In this document: piece after piece, positions 51,616 through 63,489 of the stretch
Layout: every line of letters begins with the position of its first letter
Position numbering within the stretch: the first letter of the stretch is position 1
Source of the DNA: Zygnema cylindricum
Taxonomy: Eukaryota > Streptophyta > Zygnematophyceae > Zygnematales > Zygnemataceae
Direction: 5' to 3'
DNA length: 64,000 nt
NCBI GenBank assembly: GCA_037447655.1
Contig: JBBHKE010001846.1
Span: forward strand, 252,179-316,178
Notes under the pieces: generated by a model
Databases searched by the model: none
What the model saw: the letters and a program-made list of their open reading frames with translations, nothing else
Told to the model about the DNA's origin: nothing
Position numbers and translations under genes: made by a program

Positions 51616-52645
51616 GTGGCGGACGAGATACGATTTTCGAGAAAAACAGCCTGGTTTGTACAATTTTGGCGTAAAGCTTCGTACGAATACACTAGAAGAC
51701 AAACGTTTAAGCATTTTCGTAGTGGTTATAGAAACAACTGACTGTGCAAAATGAACTATCATTTTAATTCTGTTCTATTCCTTTCTTCTCATGCACATGA
51801 ACATTGATTGTATTGTTAAAAGCCTGAACCAACATTAGGAAGCAAAATCATGCCCTCCTAGATTTGAAGTCACAACTTTTACAGTCTAGAGAGGTACTTC
51901 TGGGAACTATATCTCAATATCGAGTGTTCATATGTTCATTTTTTGTTGATGCCATTATGTTTGTCCTTCAGATGTATTTTTTGATGCATTTTTCACCTAG
52001 AGGCTAAGATTTCCGGATGACTATGTTCTAACAAACAGCCACATAATCTGAAGATGTATTTTATCACTCTTGTTCCTCTGTCTGACCCAACGTCCATTGG
52101 CTTCTCAATGGGCAATCACCCGGTGATGACGAAAAATTTATTAGTCACCACGCCAATCATTTTACTCCTAATCCCCATTTATACCTGTTCGCCCAAATGT
52201 ATACATATTCACCATGGGTATAAAATTCCCAAATTCAGTGAGAGTGGATAACCTTCAACCAGTGACAAACTGCAACGACATAAAATTTCTGGAGGAAGAT
52301 TTCTGTACAATAGCAAACACAACCCAATACACATCATCCTCAAAGCAGAAAAATCCAGATTAATCTTTCAAGCATAGACAAGAAAAAAAAAATCTCCCAA
52401 GATAAAATAGCTTTATCAGCACGAATTGTAACAATTATGACAAGCGGAAGCTGAAACTACACAACAAGACAACTCTGAAACCTCGCAGCGCCTACTTGTC
52501 TACCTGCATTCATCACAGATCTTAATGAAAAAATCAGCTAATCAAATCTAATTGGCTGGCTCTACTAGTAGTGCTCTATCAGTCATGCCTTTATTACAGC
52601 TTTACAATCAATTCGCGATTATTCCCGTAACTGCAGGTCCGGTAA
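51616..52645. other. Intergenic, no gene recognised (3' flank of histone deacetylase)
   Basis: AT-rich with no conserved frame. It should contain the 3' untranslated region of the minus-strand deacetylase gene next to 52646. Confidence 0.4.
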
Positions 52646-55600
52646 CTACAATGACTTTGTTCCCGAGGGCGTCAAGGACGGACTGCTGCTTGAGGTTGTC
52701 CGACTTAAAGCTTGCGCCTGATTGGCCGCCGCAGGCACAGAACAAGATGACAGGCTGGTGTTTCCACCAGCAGGTGTTCCCACACCAGGCTGAGACGCTA
52801 CACCTCCCCCCTGTGATGTGACACCTCCTCCCAGTGACGTGACAGCTGCCTCCGAAGCACTCGTTCTCGGAGCTTCGGCATAGGATCGACTGACAGCATT
52901 CCCAGGAGAGGGGGCAACTGACATAACCATGGACTCCCCTTGAGGAAAGGGATGAGATTCCGAGGAGGCGGCTTCTGGCAGTGCTACTCCTTGAGCATGA
53001 GAGCTTTCCTCTATCTGGAGACAATCTGTGGAAATACCGCATTCTCCAGAAGACCGTAAGTGTCCTCTTCCTGACGAGGGGCCCTGTGTTGGTCCCACAG
53101 TGGAGGCTATTCCGTCTCCTCCCTCTTCTGCCTCGCCTCCCGCTCCATTGGAGTCTCTCGTGCCTTCTGCTGTAAGATCCCTTGACGGCCCACACGTTGC
53201 TTTTCTCCCCACCTTACCATCTTCATGCCCCCTTCCTAGTCCTCCTCCTCCTTCCGCTCCCCCTCCACCACCTCTCCACCCTCCTCCACCTCCTCCTCCT
53301 CTCCCCCCTCCTCGTCCCTGCTGGCTGGCCACTTGACCCTCCAATTTTGCTGAGGTTGTCTCTGCCACTCTCTCCCCCATGGCTGTGTCTCCCATCTCCT
53401 TGCCCTCTCCCTCTACTGCCTTGCGCTGCACACCCGGTCAAGCCACCTCTCCCTCCTGCATGAGCCTTATTCGAGCGCTTCAGGAAACTGCACACCCACA
53501 TTCCAGACAGACCTATCTGCCTTATGAGGAAGGAACCCTTTAAAACAGTTTCCGCTTTCTTCTTTATGAGGAAAAAGCCATAACACAGAATCTTCCTCTG
53601 TCTGCTTTATGAGGAAGGTACGCTTCGCACATTTTCCCTCTGTCTGCCTCGCAAGGAAAGAACACTTTCACATATCTTCCCTCTTTCAGCCTTATGATAA
53701 AGAACTCTTCACCCTGTCTGCCTTATGAGGAAAGAGCCCTTCATACAATTCCTTTCCAAACCCACATCAGGCTCACGTTCTAAACCACATCACAGCCAAT
53801 GAACCCCCAGTTTATATTTCACGCCTGCAATTAACACATTCCTTCAATCATGCATCCCTTATCTAATTATGCGGATGTGTGGTTCGGCAAGTATAGTGGA
53901 GGCTTTAAAATCAATTCACGAGGAAACAGTTTGCATCTTACCGAAGGCTTAACATCCTCCTGTTTGAGGTCTATCTGCATCGCACTGCTCTCCCCATTTG
54001 CGTCAACCTGAAAGTATTTGAGTAAAGATTCACAGCAAGTAATTAAGAAAGATATGTTCAAAAACTATTCCGATATGAAATGGAGAGACAGAAAACATAA
54101 ATTTATTTGTCGAGGGTAACGCAGAAAGTCGGTGGAATTAAAAGGGAATTGTTCAAACGTGCGAAAAGGACACAAAGGCAGATAGAGGGCATTGGCAATA
54201 ATTCAAGATCAAGAGAAAAGGGAGAGAGAGAATAGTTACCTTCGGCTTGAGAATGGCCACCTCATCCTCAAGCTTGGGTTTTAACAAAGATTGTGATGAA
54301 AGCTTTCTGCAAGGATTCAGATTCACATCCATGACATCCTGTCAATAATCACCGTGTCATTCATTCCATCTCCAAAATGTGTATGCCTCACCATATAATT
54401 TTGACTCAATAGCTGCTCTGCCTGTGGAGAATTACTTCTCATTTCTACTCTTTGGTTTCACTAAATCTCGCAACATATGGACTCTGGAAGTGATTGAGTA
54501 AATTAAGTGAGCAAAATATATGTAAATTGAATGAGCAAAATTGAAAGCATAGTAGGATAATACACATACTTGTGCGGACAATAGAACCCGACCACTTCAT
54601 ATTATTGCAATCGCTATTCACGTTCATAACACTAATCCTGTTGCGACTTTTTTTGCCCGCAAAACACAAAATAGCATTATCAACCCTATTTCTTTCTCAG
54701 CGCGCTAATTCATTTTGTAGTTGACAGTAGATTGTTAGCACTAAAACAGTCCTCATACTAATAATTTAACAACGTTAACAGCGATTCACAGTGTACAGAC
54801 AAATCCACAGAGGCTCGACAACTTGGTGATATTCTGAGGCTCTTCCATAAATTATAAGCTTCCCAACTTGAACAAAAATTGTATGGCTGTATACACACAC
54901 ATAAGAAATGATTTCATTCTCATTTTATGTGAAAGAGCTCACAAAATTGGTGTCCTTCAAATACTAATCAGTGTACAGATGCGGTAATGTACGAAGAAGA
55001 ATTGGCTTTGAAAAACTCATCACCTAGGTCCCAAGTCTTCTGTGCCTGTCAATTCAGGTCCAGTTCCTGGCTTTCGAATAGAAGGTCCGGCACTATCCAT
55101 GGAAGGGTCCGTCTCTCCATCCCACATCCTCTCCTTTCCCTTCACATCAAGATCCTGCTCCTCCTGCCCTCCACAAAAAAGAAACAAAAACTAAAAAAAA
55201 AATAGCTGACCCAGGTGCTTCATCAACATGTTAAAATAATGGTGGGGGGTCATCCTGTCCACGCACCTAAAGCTGTCACGTATTGCATTCACCAACAATA
55301 ACTGCAGATGTCATGAATCTTACATACATTTCATTAAACACAATGGCTCACATTTGATCATGACATAGGATGCGATTAATTTCCAGCAAGGTATTGAAAG
55401 CAACTTTGAAAGGCTCATAACTCTTTCTGCATCTGTAATTGTTCTATTGTGAAACCATTACAGATATATACGCAATCATAAGCTTGGCTTGTAAAATGAC
55501 CAGACATGCTTAAGCAAACCTTGCATAAAGAACAAAACACTCAGCAATCAAGCAACAATTATATGACCACAACTTCAATCTATTCTCCCAAGAACCTTTG

Positions 55601-58600
55601 TACTTCTTTGTACCTCATCTCCCATTTCAGTATCAGGAGGTCGTGCATAAAATGGAACACTTGGTGCATGCTGTAGCTTGCAAAGATTCTCGAGAAGTTT
55701 ATTTCTGCAAACCAATGAATTCCCAAAAAACCCATTCAGCTTACCACACAAAATGTTCCTGTAACTTATCCACACAGTCAAACGACCGAGCCAACGATCT
55801 GCATTCTTCATTTCAAAGCAACTTCCTCGCTTTAGGATAAACGTTTCAAGGATTTTAAAATCAGATATTTAACTACACCACACATCGCTATTAGATTTAG
55901 TGAATTACTAACATTATGACTTTGCATATTTTGCTCCACTTTCTTGAATAGTGTTACACGCACTAATTTATGATTTTGCGTCAAGAAAACACTCTGGAAT
56001 TAGAGTGTTTAACTCTAATATCAATGGGGAGTGTCCTGGAGATCCTAAAATGAGCTGCAACAGTTGATAACAATTAGCCATGAAGGTGCAAGAAAAAAAT
56101 TGAGAAATCGCCCAGTAGTTAGGTTGCACCACACTGAGCTAAACAATTGCTTTATTATGAGAAGCCACAGCTCTACAGTTAACTTCCAGTTCTTGTGCCA
56201 TGACCAACATCTGGATGACATCTTGCAGTTTAAAGAATTGAAAGTCATACCCCTGGTACGGCCCTTATCTTAACTTTTATCATAGTTTATACCCCACTTC
56301 TCAAACAAGCTTAACATAAACGCTAAAAAAAACATGGCCTTAATCTTGAACCTCCAGTAGCCTTTTGACTGACATTAGCTTCAAATCTTCAGCAAAGCTT
56401 AAAAACTGCAACTGCTAAACAATAGAAGTATACCATAAAAAGTCCTACTAACTCCAATGACATGATATCATGGATTTACTTTGTGCTAATACATTGTTCA
56501 TACGATTTCCAGCCTTCAAGAGATTTTAAGGAACTGATGGATTTGGTTTACTCACAGCATGAAATGTTTCAATTTCATATTTGTTTTTGGAAGCATTACT
56601 CCACAACTCTCGATTATTATAGACTTATTTAAACGACATATAATACTACAGAACAAAAAGAAAAAGAGCTGCAAATAGATCACCTTAACTTAGTAAGGTC
56701 GTCCCTTGTGTTAGTGTTTTCCATATTAGAGGGTGCCACGTGGAGCACATAATCTGGTCCGTAATATTCATAGTACTCATTAAACGGCATTTTATCCTCC
56801 AATTCAACACCAACTGCCACTCCAGTCTGCAAACAATAGTCATTCCCATCTTAGTGTCTTACACTTATCTAAGCTAGAAAAAATGGGTAATCCTACACGG
56901 GATTCCACAAGGATAAAACCAAAAAACTGCAATCCTGCCCAGGATTTCACAAGAGTAAAATGAAAAACCATCTGAAAAATATCATTTGAGAGAGCTATCG
57001 GCCCCATGTCTGCAAAAAAAGTAGTGCAGAGAAAACACGACACATTAATGCGCCGGTCATGGATGGAATGTCAACCCTTTTATGGCAAAATGTGAAAATA
57101 AAAAAAATACTATTACACATAAATTAAAGTAGAAAAGCCTGTAATACAACAATGGAACCCACAGATTATGGCACAAGTGAAGTACCTCATAGCACCAGCA
57201 TCGGGCAACATTGCGTATAGTGTAGCCGCCGCCTCCTAAAAGCAACAGAGGGACATTAAACGACCGCATGAATCTCACACACTCTGCGTGACCCTTGACA
57301 GACAAATTGAAGCATCCGAGTCGGTCACCGGACAGGGAATCTGCACCACACTGAAGAACAACTGCTCCTGGTCGAAATACTTCCATAACTTTTGTCATAA
57401 TTGGCTTAAAAAGTGCCTGATAGCTATGATCATCAATACCATCTCGAAGTGGGACATTCACAGAGTAGTACTTCCCTTTCCCGTAACCTAAATCGCGAAC
57501 ATCGCCTGCAACATAATAAACAACAAAATAGAAAAAAGGCGTTAACAAATTCAAAAACTCTAAAGTACGATGAGGCCCCTACCTGACGAACGTAGACGAT
57601 CAACTAAACTGCCCATTGCTGTTAGTTAGAAATGTGAAATTAAAATGTCTTATACTTATTTTAGTGGCGGAAAAAAAAAGGGAAAGGAAACGGAAAGGGA
57701 AACGGAAAAGTGGCGGCTTGTACACTCCCTTAAATAGATTTATGGCACTATTTCATAATTTTGGGCAAAAATAAGTCACGACCAAGTTTTTGTCATTAGC
57801 ACTCTTAGCGATGGGCAGTGTATTCTATACAAGAAAGAACTCTACAAAAGAGGATGACTAGAAAATCGTATATTCGTCCACTACAACACAAGCGTGCAAG
57901 AGGTTATTGACATAACAATTTCCATCCTCAAGAATTTCTAAGTCTTGTTAACCCTCGTAATTTTGGCAGTTTAAGTGAAAAAAATTGATGGTTCAATGAT
58001 TTGAGCAATAGTTGACAAGAAAAGCCAGATTAAACAAACCTTGTCAACCACCGTAAAACAGGAACAGGTCAACAGTCTCCACTAGATTAACTTATTCAAA
58101 ATCTTATTGTTCATAGTTTACTAGCTCATACTAATTCATGGCAACGACATAAAGCACACATAATCCACATGTATTTTAAATTTATGCAACTGAAGTTAAC
58201 AAATGTAAAAGGGGTGACGAGGCAAATTACTAGTATGCATGATACACAGACTTACTAGTATAGGGCAAATGCATATGAACTAATACTGTCGTTACTGGCC
58301 AGTAATCACAGAAATCACAGAAATCCTGTACAGGAAAGTGTACGATTCATAGACTTTTCTGTCACCTGTATGTAATTACCCTGTTAGCCATCAACTACCC
58401 GCTACAAACTAATGGCAAGGATACTCAAGACCCAATTACTTAACCTTACCAATAATCACCAAACCAGCACCATCACCTCCCTCTCTCATTTTAAGTAATC
58501 AAGAGCCTGATTCTATTTTGGTGGCTAATCTTTGAAGAAAAGACATGGGTATGTGTGGACCACTGTATTTAATAAGACGAAAAGTATGAGAATTACAAAC

Positions 58601-60531
58601 ACTGACCATTGAAATTTTCCATCCATGTTATTAATCGCTTAGCATGATAAGCAACAAAGAAACAAAAAGCTTCACGTAAATCCCAATGAGACAAGTTTCC
58701 CTATTTTGATGCGGGATTTCAGAGTGTCAATCACAAACTCCTGATTTTCAGAGAAGTAAATTGTGATTTTTTTGAGTTGGTAAACATGATATTTTACGTA
58801 CAAGCACTCTGTAACTTAGGTGTTTTGGAAAATGTTTAGGACAAGTCGAAGCATACACTATCGAACATTCCTAAGAGACCCAGAGCTTAAAGATAATGCA
58901 TTTCGAAGAAGAGATGTCAGATGGGTGGGAAAAATGCCCATTTTTTTCTTGAAAAGCCAGAGGGGGGTTGATGTGCAGCAGAATTCACTGTACCCACAAA
59001 GCGGGGGGAGGGTGAGAGCAGAGAGGGGGAGAGGGCGAGAAAGGGAGAGCAAGGGGAGAAAAGAGACAGGGCAGGGCGAGAGGGAGGAAGGGAGAGGAAG
59101 AGAGAGGCGGAAGGGAGAGGGAGAGAGAGAAGGAAAGAGAGAGAGAGACTTGTTTATACATATATGACTTGGTGGCAAATGCACAAACTGCACATTTGGC
59201 ACATCCCCTAATGGATGAGCTTAATGATCTTCTTAACTGGTGCCTTAATAGTTAGAAGAGGTTAACTCATTTTCTGGCTAACAAAAATAAGGATAAGCCA
59301 TTTCGGCAATTAAGTGATGCCAGTTAGGAAAGGATCAATGAAGCCACAAGGATTTATAGAGCTTCACCTGTTCCTGGAAAATAATCTCCAAATTTATGAA
59401 AGGAGACTGTCATCACCCGATCGGTTGTATAAAAAGCTTCCTCCACTCCATCCCCGTGGTGAATGTCAATATCAATGTATAGGACTCGCTGGAAAATCGC
59501 ATTCAACGAAAAAAAAATCAGAATCAAAAAACAAAAAACAAAAGAGCCTTTCAAGACTTGTATTATGTTATTAAGTAGCATGTGTGTGTTGAAATAAATT
59601 TACAAAATAGCTTCAGTACATTTAAAAAAGGTGCACACTTTTCTTTCTTACGTCAGGGAAACACAACAAAGCACATCGCAATTGAGACATAAGGAGAAAC
59701 AATCGATTAAATCGACAATGTGGACCAGATAAAGACATCAAACGGAGAATTCACATTCAACATCGACACTGTGAACAATAAAAGCCTAAACAAAAGAAAC
59801 ACGAAATTATAAACAATGAACAAAATCAAAGCACTAAAGAATAAATTACGAAACTATAAATGATGAAAAAAAAACACTAACGACTAAAGTATGAAACAAT
59901 AAAGGGCGAACAAAAAGTAAGCAACAAATAATAAATTTCAGCAAACAAACATGCCATATTTCGTTGCCACCAGGTCAGTCAATATTTTCCTCACCTCATG
60001 ATACTTGAGCAACTCCAAAATTGCCAAAACAATATCATTTACGTAACAAAAACCCGACGCTTCACATTTTTTGGCATGATGTAATCCTCCCGCCCAATTA
60101 ATTGCAATGTCTGAATGGCCATGATTTAATTTCACAGCTCCTCCCACCGACCCCCCCGTATATGTTTGACAAAATTGATACAATCCATCAAAAACAGGAC
60201 AATCTTCTCCGACATTGAATCTTTTCAGCTGCCGTAAATGATCGTGTTGGTTTTCTGGAGTAACTGTGCGGAGAAACTCTACATAATCGTCCGCATGGAA
60301 ACGACACATGTCTTTGTCTCTTGCAGGAAACGGTTTAAAAATTTCAAGTTTCGAATGAATATTGTAGTTGATAAGGAGACTGTGAGTCATACGGATTCGA
60401 TGTGGTTTCATAGGATGACCCTGGCCATAATAGTAATTGCCAATATCAGAGTCATAGAAATAAGCGACACGTTTTTTTTTCGACTCCGGACCGCTAAGGT
60501 TTGTTAGGTTTCCGACAATATTCATACTCAT
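52646..60531 (-). CDS. Class I (RPD3/HDA19-type) histone deacetylase with long Gly/Ser-rich tail
   Basis: Zinc-dependent histone deacetylase, expected in nuclear co-repressor complexes. Nine exons join in phase: 60531-59995, 59488-59368, 57505-57186, 56826-56684, 55704-55614, 55163-55024, 54306-54240, 54007-53942, 53425-52646 (2265 nt, 754 aa). The domain starts [20 protein letters not shown]. Catalytic [16 protein letters not shown], zinc ligands in [17 protein letters not shown] (Asp187, His189) and [11 protein letters not shown] (Asp275), and the active-site Tyr314 in [14 protein letters not shown] are all present. Residues 1-404 are ordinary for the family. The remaining ~350 residues are acidic, then low-complexity Gly/Arg- and Ser/Ala-rich; Arabidopsis HDA19 has only about 500 residues in all. 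Exons 1-5 are secure. The last exon frame is supported by phase and 260 open codons but is compositionally biased, so its reading is less certain. A partial second copy lies at the window end. Confidence 0.93.
53510..53745. repeat. Tandem ~55-bp repeat in the last deacetylase intron
   Basis: Five imperfect copies of CTGTCTGCCTTATGAGGAAG plus GAACCCTTC-like sequence, spaced 50-65 bp, lie just 3' (on the minus strand) of exon 8 and before exon 9. Confidence 0.8.
54600..54796. mobile_element. MITE-like element of the TACACCG superfamily, diverged
   Basis: Begins with GCAATCGCTATTCACGTTCA-like sequence and ends AACAGCGATTCACAGTGTA, with TAACACTAATCC and GTTAGCACTAAAACAG inside. The left end is decayed. 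It lies in a deacetylase intron. Confidence 0.5.
55874..56035. mobile_element. MITE-like element, type C interior
   Basis: Starts TACACCACACATCGCTATTA and ends CTAATATCAATGGGGAGTGT, with TTATGATTTTGCGTCAAGAA inside. It lies in a deacetylase intron. Confidence 0.65.
57605..57822. mobile_element. MITE-like element, type C interior, with A/G-rich insert
   Basis: Starts AAACTGCCCATTGCTGTTAG and ends CTTAGCGATGGGCAGTGTA, inverted. A run of GGGAAAGGAAACGGAAAGG words at about 57670-57705 interrupts it. It lies in a deacetylase intron, 100 bp from exon 3. Confidence 0.6.
58284..58387. mobile_element. Short inverted-repeat element of the GGCCAGTAA family
   Basis: GTCGTTACTGGCCAGTAATC at the left, then the imperfect hairpin CCTGTACAGGAAAGTGTACGA. 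The right end is decayed (GTAATTACCCTGTTAGCC). It lies in the large second deacetylase intron. Confidence 0.55.
58995..59155. repeat. Purine-rich GAGAGG-type simple repeat
   Basis: Imperfect GGGAGAG/GAGAGA/GGAAGGG words on the plus strand, pyrimidine-rich in the sense of the minus-strand deacetylase gene. It makes a spurious plus-strand Arg/Glu/Gly open frame. Confidence 0.9.
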
Positions 60532-60726
60532 GGTGGAAAATGAGAAAATAAGAGAGAAGAGACGAAGATGGAGAATGTAAGTTGAATGAGAAGAGAGTGA
60601 GAGAGAAAGTAAATTAAATGAGAAGAGGGGAAGAGAGAGAAGAAAGTTGAATGAGAAGAGTGGGCGAGAGAGAAAGAAAGTTGTGTGCGTGTGTATATGT
60701 GTTTGTATGTGTGCGTATCCAGGCAG

Positions 60727-60735
60727 TTAGGGTTT
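60727..60735 (-). promoter_or_regulatory. Telo-box (AAACCCTAA) upstream of histone deacetylase
   Basis: An exact AAACCCTAA on the minus strand lies 196 bp upstream of the deacetylase start codon. In plants this motif is common in promoters and leaders of genes active in dividing cells. The interval between is GA-rich on the plus strand, so pyrimidine-rich in the leader, as in many plant 5' ends. A function here is inferred from sequence only. Confidence 0.45.
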
Positions 60736-62205
60736 GCTGACATACATTATTAGAAATGCTTTCAGTAAAAGGAAACAAAAGTTTTCCGATAAAATTTGCA
60801 AGAATGTGAGCTCAGGTTCGATTATTTCAAAGCTATAAATAAAAGGAGGAAGTCAAAGAGAAAGGGAAAGGTTGTTAAATAGGAGATTTATTAGCAACTT
60901 CGACTGGAAGGACAGACAAAAAAGGGAGTCAGCAACACGGGAGCGAAGAAGGCAAGCGTGAATGGAGAAAACCGAGCTTGGAAAGTGAAAGGAAGATAGT
61001 GTGCTACTGTACCTTGTTAGCAAAATACAGTGTGGCGTGAACCTCTAATACTGTCTATTATTGCGGTATTAACGTGGATTTCAATATAGATGACGTGGAC
61101 GAATTTAACCGGCTTAAAAGCTAGAGATTACGAAAGCAAAAATGAATTTTCAGAAGGGGTCCACGCGCTAAGAAAATGCAAATTGAATAGCTATATACTG
61201 TTCTGTACAGTACAGTATATACGGTACACGGCTTGAATCGTTATTAGAGTATAATATTTTTTAGCGTTTAGGAATAATTAACATTGTTAACGCTAATTGG
61301 GAATTTGGAAATATTCAAAGAAGTAGTTTACTCTGATTAGGAAACGAGGTTTTATTTAAATAGTATGGATAATTCTATTTGAGATTTTGAAAAAAATGGT
61401 ACCCTAATTAGCGTTCAATACGCTAATAACGATTCACGATGTAATGTTGTGTCTCGGTAGGTTTTAGCCGATATGTACCTTTTTCTGGCTTTTCAATAAC
61501 CGATACATCGGAATGATAGATCGACACAAGTGTTATCGCCGATAAAAAACCGATAATATCAGTTTTTCATCGCGACAACACCGGTACCGATAACTATCGG
61601 CGATAATGATACGGTTCATATCGTACAATTGTACAGTTTATTCCGACGTATTAAGCCGTTGCTATCTCGTTACATAGGTTACGGAATATATTGCTACATG
61701 TGACATGCCACTCTATACAAAATGAGAAGTATAATACATTACATTAAATTAAAATGATATAGCGTACAATATTTTTTCCACTTATCGTCGATTTATTGGT
61801 CTCGGAGCGATATATCGGTACCCTTGACCGTTCGATAATCGATAATTTATCGGTATCAGTGTTATCGCAATTTATTTTTTCCCGATACACAACACTAATT
61901 ATACAACACTTTTCTATTCATGATCTGCAATACACCTACCTGCATTCAATATTAACAAAACATGCGGACACGATGTCATTACTGTCAGCATCTCATGAGT
62001 GAACTACAATTTTGTAATACACATGGTGAGATGAACGGCAAGGGTGGATTTAAGTAATCGCCATTTTTTACACAACTTTTGGAAAATGATAGCAATTTGA
62101 TTCCATTTGGACTGTCAAAATGGGTTGAAAAGCTAATGTATGTATTGAGGTCTTTGAGGTGGAGGCTGATTTTGGTTGAAAATGTACATTAATGCTCCGA
62201 CTTTT
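60736..62205. other. Intergenic upstream of histone deacetylase, repeats only
   Basis: Contains the family B element at 61225-61443 and, from about 61470 to 61870, a dense field of CGATA/TATCG words in both orientations. No gene is seen. Confidence 0.5.
61225..61443. mobile_element. MITE-like inverted-repeat element, family B
   Basis: Left end TACACGGCTTGAATCGTTATTA, right end CGCTAATAACGATTCACGATGTA. The interior contains AACGCTAATT and AATTAGCGTT. Like the copy at 713-916 it is followed by GT(A)ATGTTGTGT and then TATCG-rich DNA. Confidence 0.65.
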
Positions 62206-62915
62206 CAACACCGCTAACTGCTATATTATAAATCTTTATTGTAAAAATTACGATGGTAAAACCATCTGAGTACGAAAGGGGTAAAACCAAAAAAACCTTT
62301 CGGAGACTACAATAGTCACAATAGAGTAAGCTACGCCTAAAAACTGAAATGAAATAGAACAATACGAACAATAGTAAAGAATTAGAACAAAACAACACTA
62401 AAGTTAAACCGCCTATAAAAGGAAAAAAAACATAGATAAGTCTACCCATAAGAAAATAAGGTCCACAACCAAGAAGATCATGGATGTAAATCGGGGTGGA
62501 AGGTCGCGGAGACCACCAAGGTCATCAACTAGTGTGCTACGACGGAGAAGAGCAGCAGCTTGCGCCCGCTGAAGTGCAATTGAGACACGTTGACGATAAA
62601 ACGCAACCAAAAGACTCGGTGGAGGACTCTTGGGAACCTTATATTCAAACCTCACATTGACGAAGGAAGTCATCAAAGGACTTTTCCAAAGATCAAAAAG
62701 ACCTCCACTGTAAATGGAACAAACTGGTCCGACGGGTCGCGGTGAGCGTAGTCTCTTTCCTTTGTAGCCGTTGCGTTTCGAGCCGCCACACTTGTATGCG
62801 AAGCCGCACAAGATGAAATGTGTGACCCAATTGGATCCGCGAGGAACAAAATCGCCAAGCGTCCTTCAATACTTTAGTACTATATGGCGTGAGCAGTGTC
62901 ACCCGTGCGACCATT
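62206..62915 (-). pseudogene. Decayed 3' end of a non-LTR (LINE) retrotransposon
   Basis: Minus-strand frames carry YAHRDPSDQFVPFTVEVF and, one frameshift later, YRQRVSIALQRAQAAALLRR. Both are typical of the extreme C-terminus of plant LINE reverse-transcriptase proteins (a segment like FVPxAVE followed by a QR-S-ALQRGNA segment). After a stop the sequence continues into a 3' tail with small hairpins (CCGAAAGG facing CCCTTTCG; GATGGTTTTACCATC) and AATAAAG near the end. Frame breaks and the missing upstream polymerase show it is dead. Confidence 0.6.
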
Positions 62916-63290
62916 GTAGCTCCAGAACGAGTGGCTGATGGTACTACACTGATTAGGGCAAATACACGAGAGGCTTTTCACCTCGATTTGAGGGTGAAGT
63001 TTGTATATGCACGGACTTAGGCTGCGGCCCCATGTGGCTAAGTTCGGGTTTTTTTCTATCGTTTTCCTTTAAAACTTAGCGCCGTACTGCCTAAGTTGCG
63101 ACCGTACGAAGAAATCGCAAATTTGTAAAGTACAATTAGCGTCATTCTTGAACTTAGGATGTACGAAATTTTGTCGTCTTGCGTTTTTTCGACCCACTGT
63201 CACGTCATTTTCAAGCTTATCATAAAACACATCGGCACTGTGTTTTAAGCTAAGCAAATCCGTCTACACCAATCTGAAAATATATTCCCA

Positions 63291-63300
63291 NNNNNNNNNN
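63291..63300. other. Assembly gap (10 N)
   Basis: Ten N bases mark a scaffold join of unknown true size. Sequence to the right therefore has uncertain distance from, and possibly uncertain linkage to, the rest of the window. Confidence 1.
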
Positions 63301-63489
63301 CAACGAAAATCCTCCGCCGCCGATGTGATATGCGTTACAACGGGCTACGACCACGATACTCCATGAAGTGACACGGTATTAGACACCCAAGGTAACACCA
63401 CAATGTCCGAAAAGACGAAATCAAATACACATTATCATAAAAAAAAATAAAAATGTAAAACGGTATTTTCCCAACTGTAAGGTAGACTT

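Noticed and set aside
53028-53463. Plus-strand Pro-rich frames antisense to the deacetylase tail
   Set aside because: They mirror the Gly-rich low-complexity coding strand; the minus-strand frame joins in phase to the deacetylase exons.
58820-59167. 115-codon plus-strand frame
   Set aside because: Its second half is a GAGAGG simple repeat and it lies antisense in a deacetylase intron.
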